NCBI GenBank assembly: GCA_946807835.1
Contig: OX327684.1
Span: 15,896,501 to 15,960,500 of the forward strand
From: Ailanthus altissimus
Taxonomy: Eukaryota; Streptophyta; Magnoliopsida; Sapindales; Simaroubaceae
DNA: 64,000 bases
Direction: 5' to 3'
In this document: positions 48,949 to 61,875 of the stretch, piece after piece
How positions within the stretch are numbered: position 1 is the first letter of the stretch
Layout: every line of letters begins with the position of its first letter
Program-made: the position numbers and the translations under genes
Notes under the pieces: generated by a model
Databases searched by the model: none
What the model was told of the DNA's origin: nothing
Seen by the model: only the letters and a program-made list of their open reading frames with translations

Positions 48949-50376
48949 TGTTGGTAGTAAATTAAAAATAATTCTTTTAAAATAAAAATAAACCCAGCGG
49001 AAGTTAGATCGTTTTATTCATAATTATATGTATAGGGATAGAAATCACCTCAATTCTTCATTATGACAAATTTTAAATTGACTGGCTGTAATTTTCTCTA
49101 CTATCCTCAATCTTCAAAATCAACGCATGTGGGCACGTGGATTTTTCTTAATCTCTAAAAATACTAATACCCAAATATGAGAGAATAGTAATAATTAAAT
49201 TCTTTTTCCATGTCAGAATATGTAAAAAGAATTTTTTTCAATTATGGTTGTTATACTTTACTACTCCATACCTCTCATATATAGAGAAATCTCCATTGAG
49301 TATTTAAAATTAGATTAGGATTAGAAAATTAGGGTTTGATTAAGATTTGAGCTAGTAGGTGGACTGCAAGACCCATGTGCTTCCTAACTCCAACTTAAAA
49401 GGCCTAATACTTATTATCTTATATTACACAAATTCTTCTAAGTTAACCCTAGGTTATTTTACTAAAAGTCAAGTGTTGTACTATAGTAACCCATGTTATT
49501 AAGTAAAAGCTCATTTAATGAAAACACCTTTTAATTAATGGGCTTGGTCTTTAGATTAATAATAACCACTTAGTTGACCATTTAATTGATGTCCATAATT
49601 AAAGTTAGGCTATGAATAAAATGTTTTGCTTTTTTAATTACTTATTTGCCTCTAAGTCATTGAATGCTTTAATGATCACTTTTAATATATATATATATAT
49701 TTGTAAATAAATTTATAAATAAATATTATTATTTAATAAATAATTTATTGAATAAACTATGGTCACAGATTCTAATGATCAAGTACTACAAACAGCTTAG
49801 GTGGACATTAATTATTAGATTCCATACTGTAAATACATGTTCCTACGACCCTTGAAATTATATTTCCAAGCTATTGAGTTTTTGACCGTTTATATGGATC
49901 TCACTCTGTGATAACTCAAAAGATACAATGCATGAATGTAAGTTCATTACCTACTTAGGATTAAGATCAATCAAGCTTATTAAAGCTTTTGTGAATTAAG
50001 ATCTATGACATTTAGTTAACCAAATCAAAATTCACAATAGTCTCGTTCAATATAACACATACACTAGGTTTTCTACTCGAAGTCTCTACTTCGATGATCA
50101 AGGTAAATCGTCCATTATAAGAAGGAGAAAAACTACAACTTTACATAATGAAATGCTCTTTTTCATTAATGGTTGTGAATATGATTTAATTTATAAAGAA
50201 CTTGTGATCTATTCCCCTCTGTATTAGCATCATATGCCTAATACATAGATCACATACTTTATAATATATGGGCTTATCAATGTATGCTCAATTATATGTA
50301 TGAATAAACTTTAATTAATCAAATAAAATATTATTTTACATGCTTTAAGGGCATAAATAACATTATATATCTAACA
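48949..50376. mobile_element. Solo LTR (family C), copy 1
   Basis: 1428 bp, from TGTTGGTAGT to TCTAACA, with perfect flanking AAATA (48944–48948 and 50377–50381). It matches 54398–55823 throughout (GCGGAAGTTAGATCGTTTT, TTGACCATTTAATTGATGTC and TACTCGAAGTCTCTACTTCG). No internal genes. Orientation cannot be fixed without an internal region. Confidence 0.9.
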
Positions 50377-51445
50377 AAATACTATTCCTTGTTCTATGAT
50401 TTCAAATTTGTTCTATGTAGTAGAGTTGGATACCCTGAGCTATGGCATTTTCCATTATGCAAAAAGCCACTTGATGTTGCCAAAAGTTTTGCTTTTGATG
50501 TAATTTCTGGCATTCTATCAAGTTAAAATTCTTTTAAATCTTTCTTTCTATTGCAGTCAAGTGACTTGCTGTTTATGCAAATTATTATTGGATCATAATA
50601 AATCTTCATAGCTGTAATAATTAACTAGAAATGTTTTATGTGCACTTGATATTTATACTTGATGGTTCTTTAAGGAGCAACTAGCTAATATGAATTAATC
50701 CACTTGATTAATATATAAGATCGAGACTGTTAAATCTTTAGATTCAATGCTTTTCACCTTGGCGAATTAGATGTTTCAATATGTTGAAAAAATTCTTATT
50801 ATTTATATGTGCCTTAAGAATTTGTTAATATACTCAAGCTTTTTGATCATTCACGTAAGAGAAAAGACAAGACAAATAACAAGTTATTTTTAATGGATAT
50901 GCTATTAGATTAATTTAGGGATATACTATTTGCACTTTCACTCCTTTGGGTGATATGACATGTTAGATTCATCTGGATGTGAACTGCTTTCAGTCTTCAC
51001 CAAGTAACTTCTACTAGGATATTATTTCTAGGTATTTTGGAAGGTGCTTACTACATTTGTATTATGCAGAATACAATTTGTGTGAAGTATGTTTGACGTT
51101 GTTGCCTTTTGGTTTTTTTTGGATGATTACTCATTTATTGGGGTATCACATATTTCCCCCCTCTCTCTCTATTGATTAGATATTAAATATTTGCTTTACA
51201 GATATGAGAAAATTTTTCCCATTTGAGCTGTTTCACTTGGGTGGCGACGAGGTCGATACAGGTTAGTATGATTCTCTTGGTGTTACCTTCATGCTTGTAC
51301 TATTATGATGTTCTCTTGTTCGAATTTTTACTATATTTGACAGATTGTTGGAGCTCTACTCCACATGTGAAGTAATGGTGCATTCCTCAACTCTTTTGGC
51401 TGATTATCTTTCATTTATTAATAGTGACCCATAAAATCTTAAAAT

Positions 51446-53486
51446 TGTTGGCGTAGCAAGATCTAGGCACGTAGGTGTATGCATGTGCAATTGTGTCTAT
51501 TGCCTAACACAGCGAAAATATAAATTTTACAATAAACACAATAAATAAATATATTAATCACATTAATATATTAATAAGATTAGAGAACTCACCAAACGTG
51601 TAACGTTATACACGTATTTTTCTGGAGTCCACATGGAGACCAACTCGCGTGCAGTTCTAGTCACCAACTCGATGGGCTTGATGAGCTAGAACAACAGCTC
51701 CATATTCAGCCTGGGATTAACCCTTAATCCCCAAAATGGCCGGGAGTGAATTTACATACTTTTCTCCAAAAGGATAAGAAATGAAGAATTTAGAGCAATT
51801 CATAATTACTCCAATTGGAAGCAGAGAAAAAAATGAAACAATTTCATTTTTTTTTCTTTTCTTCTCCATTCTTTCTTCTCTTTTTCCTTCTTCTCTTTTT
51901 CCTTTCCTTTCTCTCATTTTCTTTCTTTCTCTCTCGGCCGAATGGCCTTCCTCTCTTGGATTTTTTTTTTTGCTTCTTTATATATATATATATAATATAA
52001 TATAATATATAATAATAATAAAATAATAATATATATATATAAAAGGGAGAGAGAGAGAAAATGATTATTTAACAATTAAATAATCAGAGTTGACCATTTT
52101 GCCCCTCATAAATAGTTACCAAGTTTACCCCTTAGTGGGTCCCACCAAATCCCATACTTAGATAAACTCAACTGAGGGTCCACAATATGCTACGTGTCCT
52201 TATACAATTAGTAAATAACATTTATTAACTAATTGTTTTATTTAACACTTAAATACAGACGCGCACGCATTTTTATAAAATTACTGAATATTGCTGGATT
52301 AAACAATTTAATCTGGCACGCTGCCCCAGTGCATAACGAGTACACTTCATATCACGGGACTCCCTAGGTTCTACACCCGATTCATCAAATGGAACTATTC
52401 CATGAGTCCATGAGCAATGCCCCAAGTACACGTCACGGATATACAAATCAGCGCGTTGAACCATATAAGCTGAGGTTACAACGCATATGTATAGTCTTTC
52501 CGTCATGATATTCAGGATGTGCGGGGATAGAGATTATCACCGTCAAATCCCATGTGCTCATCCATTTTCTATCTCTAGACTTGTATCTCAATGAACAATA
52601 TGCGCAAACTCCTTTGCCATATTATTCCCCTTGTCAGAACTCTTTCCCGACATGATTGTTTGTGGCCACAAGACTTTCTGAGATACAATCTCGAAGCAAC
52701 TGGATATCAAACTCTATATAGGAGCTGACGGATCCCATATCTGTATGCACCAGACTCCATAAGCATCGGACCATACCCAGCGGTCACACCATGAAAGGTC
52801 TGTGACATGTGTGGAACCAAAGTATGATGGATCACTTACAAGCCCACCGTGGCACTCAGGTCAAAGGACCACGTATACTACTCAACTCGAGAGGACCCTC
52901 CGTTGACGGCTTACATTAAATGTCTATCGGAGGCCCTCGTGAGTCTGTCCTATATCCAGTCCTAACTAGATACCCATATGTCGATACGAGCTCCAAGCTC
53001 ATGGTCGGTCAGGAACGACTATCTATACCTGACAGATATGACATATGCTGATCTATATATAAAGGTATCCACTGATAGACCCGCATCGGTAGAAATAGAT
53101 CAATGACTATTATTCGAGAACATACTTGCGCAATATGTATTTCCTGGCACCTGATTGCAACTCTTACAACTATGCAGTTATTAGTATATTCCTAGGTCTA
53201 TGTCCCATTACAGACAAGGCTCCAACTCTTGGATCTACTGAGTATTATAACCACCTAACACTTAGCTGTGCTAACATTTAGCTATTATATGTCTCAGGGT
53301 GCTAACTATAAGCCATTATCTAAACCCGTTAGATCTGATCCGAACTCCTTCAAATCTACAATGTCTGTAATGTTACATGCATAATACCATATAAATTGGT
53401 ATTAGCGATTTAATGGGAATGTACACTTGTATAAATACACAAGTATATGTACATTCAGGGATGGCACGTAAGCACCGACCCTAACA
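51446..53486 (-). mobile_element. Family-K solo LTR in an intron of the HEXO1-like pseudogene
   Basis: 2041 bp, plus-strand ends TGTTGGCG and CCTAACA, with perfect flanking AAAAT (51441–51445 and 53487–53491). It is inverted relative to 42019–44067, which it closely matches. A pyrimidine-rich tract at 51840–51970 is the counterpart of the purine tract at 43520–43670. Confidence 0.92.
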
Positions 53487-54397
53487 AAAATAACCTTTTG
53501 TATGGATCAATAACATAACACCATAAAGAGATCATTGCAATTTACATCTAGTCTAGCTAGGATGAAACAGATTGTCCTAACTATTTGATTACTATAAATG
53601 GTTACTTTTTCTTGTTATGTGAAACCTTTTTGATTCCAAATTTAATCTATAGTTTAACTATTAGTCGATTACATTTACCTTTTTTTTTTCTCTGTTATAA
53701 CTTTTACATATATGTAATACACTCCATTTTCTTAGTTTGGCTAATACCTTCCCACTCAATCGAGTTCTATTCATTTATTGTTCATCTATTGCTTCTCGTT
53801 CTAGATTTGCGTAAGAATTGAATCTCATAAAAGGATAAAAACCATGCATAACTATTCAACTCTCTGGGGATTTGGAAATCAGTATCGATGAGATGTAGAT
53901 ATCAATACATTCTCATGCCTATCTATTTTCTACTCACTAGCTTTCTCTTTTCTATAATAATTTGATTTGACTAATGTCGGACATCTACCGTTACAAAATT
54001 TGACTAATATCTGATGTCTTCCTATTACAAAATTTCATAAGGTAATAGGTTCTCAGAGTTTGATTGACTTATGAAGAGAATAGGCTTGGTTCAGCTACCA
54101 TCTGGTGATTGAGCCATCAAATGGTGGTGATCATTCATTTCTCTCTGAAATTAGACTTAAGTTTGTATTATTGAGCTAGGGATACCATTTATGAACGGAC
54201 AAACCTTTTCATTAACCTTTAGCTTTATCTACAATGACTATAAATCATAATGGGATTAATTATTTTTTGAATTCTAACTGAATCCTTAGTTTAGTGGTTG
54301 TTTACTCAACCATCATATATGTTTGCTCACTACATTGATTATTTAATTGTAGGCTTCAGGATAACAGCATTACTGCCAATGATGTATATCAATATTT

Positions 54398-55823
54398 TAT
54401 TGGTGTGTAAAATAAAAAATTTCTATTTAATAAAATAAACGCAGCGAAAGCCAGATCGTTTTGTTCATAATTACATGTATAGAGATAGAAGATTACCCAA
54501 ATTCCTTACTATTATAAATCTTGAATTGACTAGCTATAATCTTCTCTACTATCCTCAATCTTCAAACTCAACACGTGTGGGCGCGTGGATCTTTCTTAAA
54601 CTCTAAAATCACTAATACCCAAATATGAGAGAATGATATTAACTAAATTCTTTTCCCACATAAGAATACGTAAAAGGATTTTTCTCTGTATGATTGTGGT
54701 CACTTTTTTTTATTACATACCTCCTATATATATAGCGATCTCCCTTGGGTATTTAGAATTTGATTAGGATTAGAAAATTAGAGTTTGATTAGGATTTGAG
54801 CTAGTAGAGGGACTGCAAGACCCTTGGGCTTCTTAGTTCCAACTTAAAAGGCCTAGTCCTTATTATATCATAATACACTAATTCTTTTAAGTTAACTCCA
54901 AGCTATTCCACTAAAAGTCAAAGGCTGTATTCTAGTAGCTCGTGTTATAAAATAAAAACCCATTTAATTAAAATTTCATTTAATTAAATTGGGCTTGGTA
55001 TTTAGACCAACAATAACCACTTAATTGACCCTCTAATTGATATCCATAATTAAAGTTAGGCTTTTAAAAAAATGTCTTACCTCTTTAATTACTTATTTGC
55101 CCCTAAGTCATTGGATGCTCTAATGATCATTTTTAATATATCTATATTTGTAAATAAATTTACAAATAAATATTATTATTCAATAAATAATTTATTGAAT
55201 AAACTGTGGCCACAGATCCTAATGATCAAGTACTACAAACATCTTAAGTGGATATTAATTATTAGATTATATCTTGCAAATAGATGTTCTTATGACTCAT
55301 GAAATTATATCTCCAAGTTAGCGAGGTTTTGATTGTTTATGTAGATCTCACTCCGTGATAGTTCAAAAGATACAACGCATGAATGTAAGTTCATTACTTG
55401 CTCAGGATTAAGATCAATTGAACTTATTAAAACTTTTATGAATTAAGATCTACGACATTTAGTTAACCAGATCGAAATTCACAGTAGTCCCGTTCAATGT
55501 AACATATACACTAGTTTTTCTACTCGAAGTCTCTACTTCGATGATCAAGATAAATCATCCGCTATAAAAAGTAGAAAAACTACAACCTTACATAATAAAA
55601 TGCAATTTTTCATTAATGGTTGTGAACTATATTTAATTTATAAAGAACTTGTAATCTATACCCTCTATATTAGCATCATATGCCTAATACATAGATCACA
55701 TATTTTATAAATATGGGCTCATCAATGTATGCTCAATTATATATATATGAATAAACTTTATTAATCTAATAAAATATTATTACACATACTTTAAGGACAT
55801 AAAATAATATAAAATGTCTAACA
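54398..55823. mobile_element. Solo LTR (family C), copy 2, inside a HEXO1 coding exon
   Basis: 1426 bp, from TATTGGTGTG (TG start mutated to TA) to TCTAACA, with perfect flanking TATTT (54393–54397 and 55824–55828). Taking it out with one duplicate joins GTATATCAATATTT to TATGCTTAGAGC and restores the family reading VYQYFMLRAQE. Confidence 0.93.
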
Positions 55824-57152
55824 TATTTTATGCTTAGAGCTCAAGAAATAGCAATATTCAAAAATTGAACCCCTGTCAATTGGTTTGTTCTTTACCATGC
55901 CAATGAAATTGCTTCTAACATTTTAAGTATACTTTGCCCTTGGATTTTCATGCATTGCAAGCTCTCTGATTGTATCTCATTGTTCTTACTTGTATCATCT
56001 CACCTGGAGTCTGGAATATTTATGAATATCAGCAAAAATTTTGAAAACTATATTTAAAAATATTCCATCTTAATGTACTTCTCAGGATTCATTTATAGTG
56101 GTCCAACTTACAAATGTCTATGTTGTATCACTGCCTAAAACAAAGAAGAAATCTGGGATATCTGAATATTTTCTTTTCAGGGAAGAAACCTTTAATGCAT
56201 TTGCGACAAACCTGAATCCACGGACGGTGGTGCATAACTGGCGAGTTATATTTTAGTTGTATAAATGAATGTGTCTGTGTGTCAAGACTTTGAAGCCAAT
56301 TCTACTTTATTTGTTGCAATAGGTTGGGTGCTGGTGTATGTCCCAAGGCTGTAGCAAAAGGCTTCAGATGCATTTACAGCAATCAAGGTTTCTGGTATCT
56401 TGATCATCTTGATGTTCCCTGGGATGAAGCCTATAATGCCGAACCACTAGAAGGAATAGATGATGCTGCCGAACAAGAGCTTGTGCTTTGAGGGGAAGTT
56501 TGCATGTGGGGTGAGACAGCTGATACCTCAAATGTTCAACAAACACTATGGCCTCGAGCAGCAACTGCTGCGGGTTTGATTGCAATGAAATTGAATCCTT
56601 CTTTCAGAACCCCAAGAAAACTTTGGTGATTGAGGGAAGGGGGGATGTAAACGATTTTAAAACTAAAAGTCCTTATTCTTTCTTCTGGTGTTCATGGAAT
56701 ACTGAATAGCACATTTCAAATTGGATAGCTTTTTTAATGTTCTCCGACGGGACAGAGTAATTGGTTGGATCTCTTGCATTGAAGCAAGAGGTCTACAGAT
56801 CAATATCTCGCTACCAACTTTGGAGAGGGATTAAGTTAAATAATAGTATGGTGTGTGGCAAAAGATAAGAAGCGGTTACACATGGAGGGCAAGAAATAGA
56901 TTATGTTTTAACTTATATGCCCTTTACAATTTTATACACATGGTCATTTCACTTGCTCTTCGCTTTTCTCCTGTAGAACACTTGTCGAGTCGGAGGGAGG
57001 CCCTTTCCTCAGGAAATATTCCCTTAACTGCATTACCGTGGTTACACTACTTCAGATGTCTCTTAAATAGGCGTGGGGTTCAAGCTGCTCCTGTCTTAAA
57101 TAAGTATGCCCAACAACCTCCAATCGGCCCTGGGTCATGCTTTGAGCAATAA

Positions 57153-59339
57153 ATCTTTTTTGGTTAAATTGTTTAAGTTTATGAATCAGAAGCTGCATTT
57201 CTGCAGGCCTGTACATGACAATGCATGATGATTCCACGAGATATTGTGTTCAGTACAATTCAGTGTTGTATGATATCGTTAGATGTTAACATGATCTAGT
57301 AAGTTGGTCTTTCAAAATCTCAGCTACTTGTGACCTCTAATGTTTGTGAGTTCATTGTATTTCAATCTGGCCGGAGTTTGGTATGATTGTTGTGATCACT
57401 TATTGCATCAATGATACTACTTCCAGTTTCCATTTTCCTCAATATCAATGCTTATAATTCTCTTTCACTGTTGCCAATGATGCACTACTTTGACTCTTTG
57501 GGGAATAAGAAAAAAGGAAAGGAAAACAAAAGGAAAATGCCACATTTTCTAGCAGTTATTTTTTGAAAAAATGTGCCCTTCTAAAATAGTATGTTGGACA
57601 AAACTTGATAGAAATTGCGCCTATTACTTGACATTATTAATATTTGCAGATACCTTTTCCTCTTGTTACCAAACATGCTGAAGATAGATAGAGAGAGCCC
57701 ATTAGAACTGATTACAATATAGGCTTCATTACACAATTCAAGTCAATTCAAATTCTAATCTAACTTGTCCAGTAATCCAGAAAACCTTCAAAAAGAAAAG
57801 GAATATGATGCCAGCAAAGACTGAAACTCAATAATTTAATGTTGTCTTCATTGTTAACGAAAATTCCTACTATTGACATTGACTTTTAGTTTATATTTCC
57901 TGACCGATTCTTCCCAAATTTTGAAGTAAAACTTAAAGCTGAAAGACTTGTACCAAATTTAGAAACCAAGACGAATAGGAATTGTTTGATGAAAAACGAC
58001 CTGAAACAGCTAAAGATTGCTTATGAAGTTATATATATTATTGGCCCAAAGTGATCCACACGGCTCTGCCTTTAAATCTTCATCAAATTGTTGACTTTGT
58101 GAAGTCTTGCTTTCTAGTTCAAGAAATGAGAAGCACTTTCAATTCAAAGTTGCTTGTGAACAAAAGCGCTTATTGCGTCCCTCCATTGGTTATTTAGAGT
58201 TCAAGATAGACTTTATAAATGAAAATTTCATTTTCATGGGTGACTTTAAAGAGTCCATCTTTCACATATTATAAAAGACTGGTTCTAGGTTGTAACAATA
58301 AAAATAGGCAACTGTTATTGTCATTGGGTTAAGATGATGATCTCATAAGTTTCTTGTTTGAATGATGTAACATGAGTTTTGGTGGTGAGTTAGGTCATAT
58401 TCTTAAACTAGTAAATTACTTATATTGGGTATTTTTAAGTTTTTATTTTTATTTTTTGTACACTACTACAAATATTTTCATCCCAAATTTTCTTTCTTTT
58501 TTTCTGAAATGTTTTCATTTCTCTAGTGGCATAAATATACTCTCTGCATTGGGGCTAATTATTCTTCTTTAATGCATTTTTTTAAATATAATTCAAGTCA
58601 AACTTGCAGTTATTGGCCTAATTAGGCTCTGCTTGGACTGTTAACAACCATGTAATTATTGCTAATAATACTTTAATTTAAATATAATTCCCAAGTAGCT
58701 TCACCATCACAAAAACTAAAAGTCCATTTCTTATCGTGAACTGTTATTAGTCTCTCATTTATCCTTTATGCATCTTCAATTTCAAACACCTTTTCTTTTC
58801 AATAAAAAATTTCTACTAGCCCCCACCCCACAAAAACTTTTTGCTAAAGCCAAACTGTACTAAAATATAGAAATACCATCATCACTTTTTGTTCTTATAT
58901 ATAGTGGGTTTTTTTTTTGAATTTCTATTTATATTTAAACACTTATTTATTCTCTTTTTATTTATTATTAAAAAAAGGACTAAATTATATCCTTTCATGA
59001 AAAAGAAGATATTCTATTATAAATATCATACAATTGAAGGAGTTTTGATGTGAAAATCTAATCAAATTTCACTTGATATTGTTCCTAAGTGTGACTCAAG
59101 TAGTCACTAAACTGTACAACAGCCTTTGTCATATGAATTCGAATAGGACAATATTTAGTTAATTAAGGATATTTAATTCTTTATAAATTTTTTTTTCTTT
59201 TAAAAATAACACTTGATATTTTTTAAGAAAAAAATGATAAATATTTTAATATAAGTATTCCAAATAGTTTTATAACTTTTCTTTTTGTAAGTGAATATTA
59301 TACATATTTTCAAATTAGGTAATAACGTAGGAAATTTTT
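57153..59339. other. Intergenic DNA between HEXO1 pseudogene and MKP1, first part
   Basis: AT-rich sequence with no recognised gene. The first few hundred bases should include the old HEXO1 3' untranslated region. A poly-T rich stretch occurs near 58440–58510. Confidence 0.4.
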
Positions 59340-60118
59340 TTAAAATAACCAATTTGTTTGGATTATTTTTTTATTTAGCCAATTTTAAATTTTTTATGAC
59401 CAAATAATTTAAAAAGAGACACAAATACATTTTTCAGTATTTTAACAATACTTGCTGCAATAATAGTATTTGTCACAATGAACTATGCTCATTATGATAA
59501 CTAATTTTTTTATTTTATAATTTTATTTTATTATGTATGACATGATTAATTTATATTATTTATTTAAAATTATATTTATATTTGTTCAATTGTTTTTTGT
59601 AGTTGTTTATTAAAATTATATTTGTTTTATAAATTATATTATTTCTTAATTATTTAATTTAACCATATTATTTATTTAGTTACAAACACAATAAATAAAT
59701 ATTTTTAATTAAATAATATTGTGGGATCACATATATTAATTATTACAAAAGTTAAATGTAATTTAATTAAATAATATATTTAAATTAACTAAATAATATG
59801 ATTAAATTAAATAATATAATTAATAAAAAAATATAACTTTAATAAACAAATACAAATGTAATTTTAAATTAAATATAAATATAATTTTAAATAAATAATA
59901 TAAATGAATCATATCATACATAATAAAATAAAATAATTGTGAAATAAAATAAAATAAATAATGTCTATTTACAAAAGCAAGTATTTTTAAAATAGTAAAA
60001 AAGATCTATTTTTTTAGAATATTTATGTCGACTTTAAAATTATTTAACTGTAAGAGTTAATTTTTTTTTTAAAAAAATTGACTAGATGGAAGAATGACCC
60101 TAATAAATGAGCTATTCG
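59340..60118. mobile_element. AT-rich foldback element (MITE-like), ~780 bp
   Basis: A long imperfect inverted repeat centred near 59730. The left arm has TATTTTAACAATACTTGCTG, TTATTATGTATGACATGATT and TATTATTTATTTAAAATTAT. The right arm has their reverse complements (AAGTATTTTTAAAATAGT, GAATCATATCATACATAATA and ATAATTTTAAATAAATAATA). The arms reach almost the ends of the block. There is no ORF. Whether it moved as a MITE is an inference; I could not fix the exact termini or a target duplication. Confidence 0.7.
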
Positions 60119-60950
60119 CCGGTTCCTACTTTATTTGGTTCTAAATTCAGATCCCTATATTCTTAAGATTCTCAAATAAAGTCATAATTGTCTTGTTTGT
60201 ATCAATTAGGTCCTAACTCCTATTGAAATGACCATAGGATCTCAATAATATAGAATCTCGACCAGCACAATGTAAGGTTAAGATTAGGTAAATTAATAAT
60301 AAGGTATTTTAGATAGTCTTGTTTTCTTTTTCACTGAAATATGGATAGTTCTAAATTAGTTGAAATTTAAATAAATTTGAATTCATATGTTTGATATTAA
60401 ATTATATGTTTCTTTTTCTTTTTTACATTTGAAAAAAAATTAATACCTTAATATTGGCACCTTTTTAAATATAAATTTTTGATAAGAGAAAAATAAAAGT
60501 GATGTGTAAAAATAAATTAATATTACAAAAGTACTTTTGGAAAAAACTTATGTCATTAAATTTTTTTTAAAATAATATTAAGTCTTTTAGTGTAATTTAA
60601 TTTAATCATAAATAATATATTTCAGTGTTTAGTTGAAAAAAAAAGTGTTGCAATAATTAACTCGGAAATAAATTAAATTCAGTATTCAATACATAAAACA
60701 ATAGTCATTTCAAATAGAGACTAGGTACTTATTTGATACAAATAGATAAATTGTGTCTTCAAAATGGAAAATCATAAGAATATAGGGACTCAGAAGCTGT
60801 TACTTACTTCCGTTGAAAACTTGAAATTACACCCCCATAAATATAATAATTGTTGAAAAGGCAACTCAAAAACAAAAATGAGGAATAGCTGAGGCACTCT
60901 GTCACAGTCAAATAAATAAAGAAAGATTAAAGAAACACCAATTGAAAGAC
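60119..60950. other. Upstream region of MKP1
   Basis: AT-rich, no gene recognised. The MKP1 promoter should lie in the right part; I see no TATA box I can assign with confidence. Confidence 0.35.
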
Positions 60951-60989
60951 TTAATTTACCATTATTTCCCCTGTCATTATTTTTCCCTC

Positions 60990-61112
60990 TCTCTCTCTGT
61001 TCTGTTCTGTTCTGTTCTGAATCCTTCACTCACTCTCTCCTCCTCTATTAAGCTTTATTGTTTCTTCACAATATCACCTCTTTTTTGTGGCTTGTTCTGC
61101 GTTTCTCACTCC
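60990..61112 (+). promoter_or_regulatory. CT-rich probable first leader exon of MKP1, with TCTGT repeats
   Basis: CT-rich sequence with five TCTGT-type units (about 60997–61019) followed by CTCACTCTCTCCTCCTC. This is typical of plant transcription-start regions and leaders. It ends at a good donor, CC|GTAAGT, at 61112/61113. Confidence 0.5.
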
Positions 61113-61503
61113 GTAAGTCTCAAATCTATACACTCTTTTGCTCTCTATATCTACATGCATATATTTGACATATTTTTTGTTGCGTGCTGAAGAGAGAGAG
61201 AGAGAGAAAAAAAAACCCTAGAGGGTTTCTGTCATTTTGGGTTTTTCTTTTTTCTAATATTTTTTGTTTATGATTATTTTTCTTTGTGATTATTTGTTGA
61301 TGGGCTGAGATTCGAAAATTTGGGCTCGGTTCTGGAGTTAGTATTTGATTATTTTTCTTTGTGATTTGTGGGTTGTCTTGTTAAAGTTAAGTTATTGCGT
61401 ATTCTGTTGATATTTTGTTTTTGTTTTGTTGAACTATTTTGGTGGTAATTGGTGATTTTGATGCATAAATGTTTGATTTATTGTTGTAATTTTTGTTTTG
61501 CAG
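61113..61503 (+). other. Probable 5' UTR intron of MKP1
   Basis: Donor GTAAGT at 61113 and acceptor TTTTGTTTTGCAG ending at 61503 bound a T-rich stretch of 391 bases with a GA microsatellite (61190–61206). Leader introns are common in plant genes; no transcript data are available here. Confidence 0.5.
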
Positions 61504-61756
61504 TGGCAGCGTGTAGAGTTTGTGGTTGATCTGATACGGGTTTCTGTTTATCGCTTTTGGGTTAATTATAAATCCATCACGCTTACTCTTCAGCCAAAGC
61601 AAGAAATTGATTAGGGTTTTTATTTTACGTTTCTGGGCGGGCCTTAAATTTTACATTTAGCTCTGTAAGTGGGGGTGGTTAAACGTTAGTTTTCAGATTT
61701 CTGGGTTGGCTTGAATTTGGAATTGTTTTTTTATTTTTTTAATTTTTGAAGTTGGC

Positions 61757-61823
61757 ATGGTGAATAATATAGGACTTTATCAGATTTATGGGTTTGGCTT
61801 GGATTAGAAATTTTGGTTCTTAA
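61757..61823 (+). promoter_or_regulatory. Two overlapping short uORFs in the MKP1 leader
   Basis: An ATG at 61757 opens a 16-codon ORF ending with TAG at 61805–61807. A second ATG at 61788, in another frame, opens 11 codons ending with TAA at 61821–61823. Both close before the MKP1 start at 61876, so they could limit its translation if this stretch is in the mature mRNA. Confidence 0.45.
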
Positions 61824-61875
61824 AGTTTCTGGCTTTTGCTCAAACTTGTGATTTTGTCGAGCTTTTGGTGTGGGC

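Larger units (their letters stand above)
50421..57152 (+). pseudogene. HEXO1 (pseudogene): HEXO1-like beta-N-acetylhexosaminidase (GH20), 5'-truncated pseudogene
   Basis: HEXO1 is a vacuolar GH20 enzyme that trims terminal GlcNAc from N-glycans. Readable exons: ~50421–50521 (VGYPELWHFPLCKKPLDVAK), 51202–51261 (FPFELFHLGGDEVDT, with the GH20 catalytic D–E pair), 51344–51377 (DCWSSTPHVK, then TAA), 54353–54397 plus 55829–55882 (NDVYQYF / MLRAQEIAI, TPVNW), 56181–56240 (EETFNAFATNLNPRTVVHNW), 56323–56573 (GVCPKAVAKGFRCIYSNQGF) and 56977–57152 (to the stop, GPGSCFEQ). Borders and phases join. Three in-frame stops: TAA at 51373–51375, TGA at 55866–55868 (Trp in the family) and TGA at 56489–56491. 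A family-K LTR sits in an intron and a family-C LTR sits inside exon 4. The N-terminal half, with signal peptide, is absent. The MKP1 gene lies downstream on the same strand. Confidence 0.9.
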
